64,000 nucleotides of DNA from Primula veris (taxonomy: Eukaryota; Streptophyta; Magnoliopsida; Ericales; Primulaceae): the NCBI GenBank assembly GCA_963682055.1, contig OY821742.1, positions 28,243,060 through 28,307,059 on the forward strand, read 5' to 3'. The position numbers and the translations under genes were made by a program. Each line of letters opens with the position of its first letter. Positions within the stretch are counted from its first letter, which is position 1. The notes under the pieces were generated by a model, which searched no databases, was not told the origin of the DNA, and saw only the letters and a program-made list of their open reading frames with translations. Of this stretch, positions 58,649-64,000 are shown piece by piece.

Positions 58649-58785
58649 TTTTTTGATATCAGAGCCGAATGTCCTAGTTCCTATTTAGAGTTGAAATAAG
58701 TTAGATGAGTTATGGTGACATGCCTTATAAGTCTCACGGTTGTTTTCTAGCCTTGTTTGATTGATTTTCGTACCTGATTATAATA
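58649..58785 (+). other. Second, truncated Gypsy leader with mutated primer site
   Basis: TGATATCAGAGC (58654-58665) and the following 120 bases repeat 48927-49060 (CCTAGTTCCTATTTAGAGTT and onward). Similarity stops at about 58785. Confidence 0.85.
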
Positions 58786-58879
58786 TTTTGATTACAATCG
58801 GGGACCATATTCAATTCCTTCACACCAACGTCTTCAGATCAACCGTCAAACATTCTGATGATCAAACTCAAAACTACAT

Positions 58880-59330
58880 ATTATCAATCGTTTGTTCCAC
58901 ACAGTTGAAAAATAGACGTCATCTACTTGGTCAAGTAAGTCTGTCACAGTATTCCACATAACACCCTTTCTCTTGAAAATCTTTCGGCTTTGCCCACACT
59001 ACTTATGTATACCCTTTTCTGACTCATTCGCATATATTCCTTCACAAAACCCGCTTAGTCCCAACGTTTTCTTCTTACCTCTCGTATAGCAAATTTCATC
59101 TTTACTGGACCGTAACTCAAGTTGTATTCTTTAATTATTCGCAACTTCTCTTGCAGAAACATCACATGTCACTCTTCTCTAGCCTTTGGCATATCAAGTG
59201 GTATTGACCAATTATATTGCGCCACGTCATATGTCAGAACGGATCTACTTTTATACCATTCTCATCTGAACAACAAACAACATAAACTATGTTTTCGAAA
59301 TCTAAACAACGTCCAAAGTGCATTTTCTTC
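58880..59330 (-). pseudogene. Kelch-repeat protein fragment, left arm
   Basis: The mirror copy of the right arm. It reads MHFGRCLDFENIVYVVCCSDEN on the minus strand, with the kelch Gly-Gly changed to Cys-Cys. More diverged towards its distal end. Confidence 0.6.
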
Positions 59331-59366
59331 CCTAGGTCAGATAATGCCTGACCTAGGGCAGATAAT

Positions 59367-59700
59367 GCACTTTGGATGTTGTTCAGATTTTGAAAACACA
59401 GTTTATGTAGTTGGTGGTTCAGATGAGAATGGTATAAAAAATAGATCCATTCAGGCATATAACGTGGTGCAAGATAATTAGTCAAGACCACTTGATATGG
59501 CAAAGGCTCGAGAAAAGTGTTAGGATATGTTTCTTCGAGGGAATTTGCACGTAATTCATGAATTTTGGTATACTTTATGAAGAAAAGATGGGTACCAACA
59601 CGTTTTTGTGAAGGAATATATGCGGATGAGTCAGAGAAGGGTATGCATAAGTGTTGTGGGAAACAAAAAAGTTTCAAAGGAGAGGTGCTACGTGGAATGT
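59367..59700 (+). pseudogene. Kelch-repeat protein fragment, right arm
   Basis: Reads HFGCCSDFENTVYVVGGSDE and NRSIQAYNVVQDN, then a stop, SRPLDMAKAREKC, a stop, then DMFLRGNLHVIHEF. VYVVGGSDENG and the following AYNV match the beta-strand and Gly-Gly layout of kelch repeats, common in plant F-box/kelch proteins. No F-box seen. At least two stops; a fragment, not a gene. Confidence 0.65.
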
Positions 59701-59784
59701 TTTGACACTTACCAGAAAAAGTAGATGTCGTATATTTTTCAACTATGTGTGGAACAAACTATTGATAATATGTTCTTCTGAGAT

Positions 59785-60640
59785 TGATATATACATATAT
59801 ATAACTTTCTCTTTCTCTCTCTAACCCTAAAACTCAAAAGTCGAAAAAAATAACTGTTGCCGCTTGGGGTTGGAAGAACCACCACCACCCCTCCTGTCCC
59901 TAGATCCTCTTCCCTTCCTTCACCCCATGTCCTCTATCTCCTCAACCCTATCTTCTTTGTCTCTTATCCTACATCTCCTCACCTCAAACCTACTCAGACG
60001 TTTTCGTGAAATGCAGAGCTACTCCATCGTAGGGCGTGTCTGACCTTCGGCCAGTTCCTCTGGCAACTTCTCTTAGATCCCGGTTACTTTCATCAAAGCT
60101 GATACCCGGTAAAGATATAAAAAAAACTCGCAAAAAAATAAGCGATTAATCCTATATCAGGTCGTCTACATCTCTTTGAATTTTATTGGGTGTTTGGTTG
60201 TGCTTTTGAGGCATAATATTTAGTCGAAATATTTCGACCGAGTTAATTAGTGTGTTGGCACCCTGATAGAGCTTATTGTTAGTCCTACTAATAGAATTTT
60301 TAATGCCCTCCGTTGTCCTAATTTGGTCAAATAAAATTAGTGATTCAACAATTGCTAGTTATATATATATACTCGATAATAGGTCTCTCTCAAAGAAGGG
60401 TTCCGTCAAAAAACTAGTGATACCAACATATGCTACCATAAGACGTGGAAAAGTGTGGAACAATAAAATAAACCGTGTACGTAGAAGAACGAATGTAAAT
60501 CTGAAGATGATTTAATTTCCTTAAAATTGTATTAATTCTTGAAAGGATTTTTGTTTTGATTGTTTAGATTTATGCTCTAATAAGGTCGTTGCGACCATTC
60601 ACTATTAATATTTATGAAATAGTGGGTCTCCCCGACCAAT
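59785..60640 (+). other. Promoter-like start and unrecognised sequence
   Basis: ATATATACATATATATAAC at about 59788-59806 is followed by a CT-rich tract and CTAACCCTAAAACTC, the look of a plant core promoter and leader pointing rightward, away from the hairpin. The sequence after it (59860-60110) is C/T-rich with no convincing coding frame. 60276-60515 holds an 80-codon frame I do not recognise. Confidence 0.3.
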
Positions 60641-60641
60641 T

Positions 60642-60688
<47 letters not shown>

Positions 60689-60725
60689 TATATATATATA
60701 TGATATATATACATATGTATTCAAT
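60641..60725. repeat. TA-dinucleotide microsatellite
   Basis: A nearly pure run of TA units with a few GTAC / TGAT interruptions. Confidence 0.95.
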
Positions 60726-62604
60726 ATATCCAAGGAAAATTCTCTCTTCTCCCCTAAGTTTGGTCAGCCTATAAGTTTTTGATACTATAAAGTACTGATT
60801 TTATTTTATTTCGTAATTATGATTCAGATATTACTTGAAGGAAAGATACATGTACCTTTTATATTTGGTAAATCACTTATTGGCTTTCTTCAAATAGTAA
60901 CTTGTTGATGATCCGCTTATCCTTTTTGACTTCATCTCCTACCGATCTGTCCTTCACCTCATCCTCTACCATTTCATTGAAGCAAGTGTTGTTGTTAAAT
61001 GAAACATTTAAAAATAAGAGCGCTAATGAAGCTATTGGGAACCTTTATATTCTGAGGTTCATTTATATCTATCTCGGAAGTAAGCTTCACCACTGTCAAA
61101 TGATTCTTATTTTAGGTTGGATGTATGAGGTTGCCACTTGAATAAATGTCAAAATCATACAGAGCAAAAACAAACAAAAGTTGGGGATAACGTGAAACAA
61201 TGAGACTATAGCAGTTAATAGTATAGTTAGATCTTCTAAATTAACTAAACTATGGTAATAAAAGTATTTTGTACTACATCTTAAACATTATAATTTTAAG
61301 GATATAATGACTAGTATTACAAACGAAGGTAATTAAACATGTTAACTATACTTGTAGCGGAACAATCAATTTTGCCTCTACGACTTTTGCTTGTTAGAAA
61401 TATGCAGCTTTAGAAACAAAATTTTGTTGATACTCTCCTACGAAACATGCAACTAAAACAAAGACTACAGTATAATTCTTTTGAAACCGGAGAAATCTTT
61501 GACATTTAGGAAAATATTATAAACATTTGTGTCGTGGGAGGCTCATGTGTATTTACTATGTACTCAGATTTATTAATAAACATAGTTAGTAGTCGCCTCA
61601 TACTCTCACCTTAATCATTTCTCAAACATAAGCAGCCAAAGTTGTTATCTAATTTTCTTTCCCTTGTTCATTTTCGACAATAATAAATGGTCGTCTCAAA
61701 GCAAAAATTGGACAGTTGAGGTGATACTCATTACAGAGAGAATTCAAATGAGAATTGAACCTCTATTTGGGTTGAGTTAGGAAATGACTGGAGTTGTAGT
61801 TCACTAGTATACATAAAATCTTTCTTATACCAAATTTGCCAGATCCGTTTGCCCTCCAGCACGGTATAAGGAAATGCATTATTAACTTCAAAGGGCTCTT
61901 GGTTGAAAGTGGAAAATATCTCCAATTGGTAATTGCTATTAGCTTTTAATATGTCGTGATTCATTGACAATAATTAGAAATATGAATGGTATTTACAAAG
62001 CATCGGCGAATCCAGTCAATAGTCAATTGTATTACAGCAGGCCAATTAATTAAGACTTGGAATATTTTTGTGTCAGTAAGCTTTAATTATCAAGAAAAGA
62101 ATAACTATTTGAAGACAATAAAATTATGGGAAAGAGATTATGAGGTCTAGAATTTTATTTAACTATAAACCAGGAAATGATTGAATCTACTTCGTCTAGA
62201 AAAAAATAACAACTGATTAATAGCTGACAATAAAATAATTGAATAGTAGCACACACTAAGCTTTAATCATTTTCGGTTGAATCTATTTTTTCTGACAGTA
62301 AAATAGACTGGAAAGAAAACTCGAGGGAAAGAAAAATAATAGCAGATGGCTCTATCAGCTACACCAGACTGTAAACTGTAAAATATTAGCATAAATATTG
62401 CAAAGTCCTCTAAACATGAAAAAACTTAATGGATAATTGAAAAAGGGTAACCAAAATAAAATCAGTTGCATGCTTTATTTACATACAATAATTGCAAACC
62501 ACTATTTTACTATAAAAAAAAAGGCAAATAAATTCTTATCCAAATCAAATAAATTTAGCTTGCTTACCTGCATATTTGAAGTAAATAAGTTGGGTTATTC
62601 CAGG

Positions 62605-62822
62605 AAATTATTTATAAAACCCTTATCATTTCATGTTAAAAAAAACAAATCATACTTACTCTTGACTTTAAATTGATCAACCAAATACATAGAAACATTT
62701 AGAAACAAAAAAAAAATTATTTATAAAACCCTTATCATTTCATGTTAAAAAAAACAAATCATACTTACTCTTGACTTTAAATTGATCAACCAAATACATA
62801 GAAACATTTAGAAACAAAAAAA
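62605..62822. repeat. Exact 109-bp tandem duplication
   Basis: Two adjacent 109-bp copies (AAATTATTTATAAAACCC...TTAGAAACAAAAAAA) appear identical, so the duplication is recent. It lies in intron-like DNA of copy D. Confidence 0.93.
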
Positions 62823-62826
62823 AAAT

Positions 62827-63180
62827 TATGATCAGTCATACAATTATGAAAATAACTCATTTTATCAAAGGAAATAAGAAAGATATAAAGTAGATAATAG
62901 CACTATATCTAAATTTCTGTTCTGGGATGATGATATCAGAAGAGAATATGCATTTGTTTGATAGGAGAAAGACGGCGGAGGTGTGTGTGTATGTGCGACA
63001 GAGAAACATTTAAAAGAAAATACCAAAATGATAATCAGTCATACAATTATGAAAAGAGATCATTTTAGCAAAGGACATAAGAAATATATAAAAATAGATA
63101 ATAGTACTGTCTAAATTTCTGTTCTGTGATGATGATATCAGAAGAGAATATACCTCTATTTGATCGGAGAAAGACGGCAG

Positions 63181-63212
<32 letters not shown>

Positions 63213-63215
63213 AGA
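62827..63215 (-). repeat. Tandem duplication of the first-exon block of copy D
   Basis: 62827-63025 and 63026-63215 align at about 85-90% by eye (ATCAGTCATACAATTATGAAA, TCTGTTCTG.GATGATGATAT, GAGAAAGACGGC.G). Each carries a donor-like site. Only the outer one lies next to the TATA and AAACCCTAGG motifs. Confidence 0.8.
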
Positions 63216-63235
63216 CCTAGGGTTTCACAAAGTAC

Positions 63236-63244
63236 TTATATATA
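63236..63244 (-). promoter_or_regulatory. TATA box of copy D
   Basis: The minus strand reads TATATATAAGTAC, 10-15 bases upstream of GTGAAACCCTAGG and a CT-rich leader. The equivalent site in copy A (ACACATAAGTAC) is where the hAT MITE inserted. Confidence 0.5.
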
Positions 63245-63409
63245 GTACTAGGGGAGGACTAGGATGTTGACGTGTAAAACTTACTTTTCCAGGTTGTTTT
63301 GAACAGTACTTTTTATTTTCATACATGAGTAGATTCTACATGGTGAAGGAGGTCAGTAATTACGTTGTATTAACTACCAACCACCAAAAACTAAGCGTGT
63401 TGCTAACAT

Positions 63410-63640
63410 ATAGGGCTGTAAGGAAAATTCGTGAATTCGTAAATCCGAACCGTTAGTTTGGATATGTTTGGTTTAGGTTTTAAATTTAAATGTTTTGGTT
63501 TTGGTTCAAAAATTTCAAATTCGTTTTTAATGGTTTGGTTTAGGATTCAATTATATTAATACGAACCAAACCGATCCGATACAAACCGCTAAAACCAATC
63601 CGAAACATTATATCCGATCCGTTATACCTTTAAAAAACAA
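63410..63640. repeat. hAT-MITE-like fragment
   Basis: Starts near TAGGGCTGTAAGG and contains GAACCAAACCGATCCGATAC and related AACCG phrases, like the subterminal parts of the 14492 element. The opposite end was not found before the window edge. Confidence 0.4.
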
Positions 63641-64000
63641 ATACAATTCACGTTACATAAAAAAACATAAAACACATTCCATTTATAAATCCTACCAAAT
63701 AAGTATATACATAGAAGCTGACATCTTTTTAAATTTGATTCTGTGTCAGTTTAGTTATCGCGAGAAGATATTTTGTCCCCACTTGACATGTAAAAAATAA
63801 ACAATTTCATTTATTCATTATGAAAAAAAAAGACAATAGGGTTTCGCTAGTTATTTACATTCCAATATTGCATGACTTAATATTTTGTTTATTTTGGGGG
63901 GTTGCCATGTTTTTTTATAGAACATACAATATTAATTATGCTTTAAAAGTATTCTTTTAAACTTCTAAGTGATGTTTACAATTGATATGTTTACCGTTGA
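63641..64000. other. AT-rich DNA, no feature recognised
   Basis: No frame, terminal repeat or match to other parts of the window seen. Confidence 0.4.

Larger units (their letters stand above)
46943..58785 (+). mobile_element. Non-autonomous Ty3/gypsy element in LTR-internal-LTR-internal arrangement, with Cop6 nested
   Basis: LTRs at 46943-48926 and 56526-58648 are both followed by the same primer-site region (TGGTATCAGAGC at 48932; TGATATCAGAGC at 58654) and the same leader; the second leader breaks off at about 58785. A polypurine tract precedes the second LTR. The internal region without Cop6 is about 2.95 kb and shows no Gag or Pol motif, so it is non-autonomous (LARD-like). Confidence 0.85.
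58876..59773. repeat. Inverted duplication of a kelch-repeat gene fragment with a 7-nt loop
   Basis: The left arm (58876-59340) and right arm (59348-59773) are reverse complements of each other over about 430-465 bases, with scattered mismatches and small indels. At the centre CCCTAGGTCAG (59330-59340) pairs perfectly with CTGACCTAGGG (59348-59358) around the loop ATAATGC. The outermost match is ACATATTATCAAT / ATTGATAATATGT. The right arm on the plus strand and the left arm on the minus strand both read a kelch-like protein, so the duplicated unit was coding. A transcript from either side would fold into a hairpin of over 400 bp, a likely Dicer-like substrate. Confidence 0.9.
60735..63260 (-). 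pseudogene. Gene-like repeat copy D, most complete promoter end
   Basis: On the minus strand, from the right: TATA box (63236-63244), AAACCCTAGG, CT- and CA-rich leader, CTGCCGTCTTTCTCC, donor-like GTATATTC near 63150, then AT-rich intron-like DNA. Exon-like blocks follow near 62570-62605, at 61731-61970 (AFPYTVLEGKRIWQIWYKKD and onward, 79 residues to a stop) and at about 60975-60900 (MVEDEVKDRSVGDEVKKD). It aligns with A, B and C in pieces. It keeps the unoccupied form of the Cop2 insertion site. Function unknown; frames are too broken for a working protein. Confidence 0.45.

Noticed and set aside
59122..59677. Two overlapping protein-coding genes on opposite strands
   Set aside because: Both frames cross the centre of the inverted repeat; each is the kelch fragment read sense in one arm and antisense in the other, with stops elsewhere.

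Overview
This 64 kb window is AT-rich, repeat-dense nuclear DNA of a flowering plant, most likely a eudicot. The organism call rests on plant-type Ty1/copia and Ty3/gypsy LTR retrotransposons, an L1-like LINE with a DUF4283-type ORF1, a Cassandra-type TRIM carrying a 5S rRNA-derived segment, hAT- and Harbinger-type MITEs, and plant-style core promoters (TATA followed by CT-rich leader and an AAACCCTAGG motif). There is no rRNA operon, CRISPR array or bacterial operon structure. No intact host gene can be named with confidence. The window is a nest of transposable elements dropped into an older set of duplicated, minus-strand, gene-like units (copies A, B, C and D).

Layout. 1-6310: minus-strand Copia element Cop1, whose Gag-Pol frame stays open from its Met at 4267 to the left edge; its 1.69 kb LTR carries a minisatellite and a G-rich heptamer array. 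6311-14483: gene-like copy A, split by Copia element Cop2 (9041-13906, TSD CTCAT) and cut off from its upstream region by a hAT MITE (14492-15131) that landed in the core promoter. 15151-20290: small DNA elements, a Cassandra TRIM (16738-17414), a Harbinger-like element (17558-18909) with a second MITE nested inside, and a foldback. 20905-21850: a duplicated block. 22036-31300: a decayed LINE lacking its endonuclease region, split by the Tnt1-like Copia Cop3 (25561-30423, TSD CAATT). 31301-35625: an LTR-like stretch, a 21-bp minisatellite, a tRNA/SINE-like relic and a CACTA-like end. 35640-38119: copy C, with an unidentified retroposed unit. 38120-42802: a non-autonomous Copia (Cop4) invaded by Cop5, a deleted relative of Cop1. 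42780-45765: deletion derivative of a Tat-type Gypsy. 45766-46942: copy B. 46943-58785: a non-autonomous Gypsy arranged LTR-internal-LTR-internal, with Copia Cop6 (51071-55710, TSD ACCCA) nested inside. 58876-59773: a near head-to-head inverted duplication of a kelch-repeat gene fragment with a 7-nt loop. 60735-63260: copy D. 63410-64000: a hAT-type end and plain AT-rich DNA.

How the parts relate. LTR-pair differences counted by eye give a relative order: Cop2 youngest (about 6 of 394), then Cop3 (about 17 of 363), then Cop6 (about 20 of 294). Cop1 and Cop2 keep full reading frames, but Cop2 has lost the integrase catalytic Glu. Cop3 and the Tat-type gag are interrupted mainly by stops that single C-to-T or G-to-A changes can explain, as expected of long-methylated DNA. 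The most unusual locus is the kelch hairpin, which has the form of a young hairpin-RNA or MIRNA-type gene born from its own target family.
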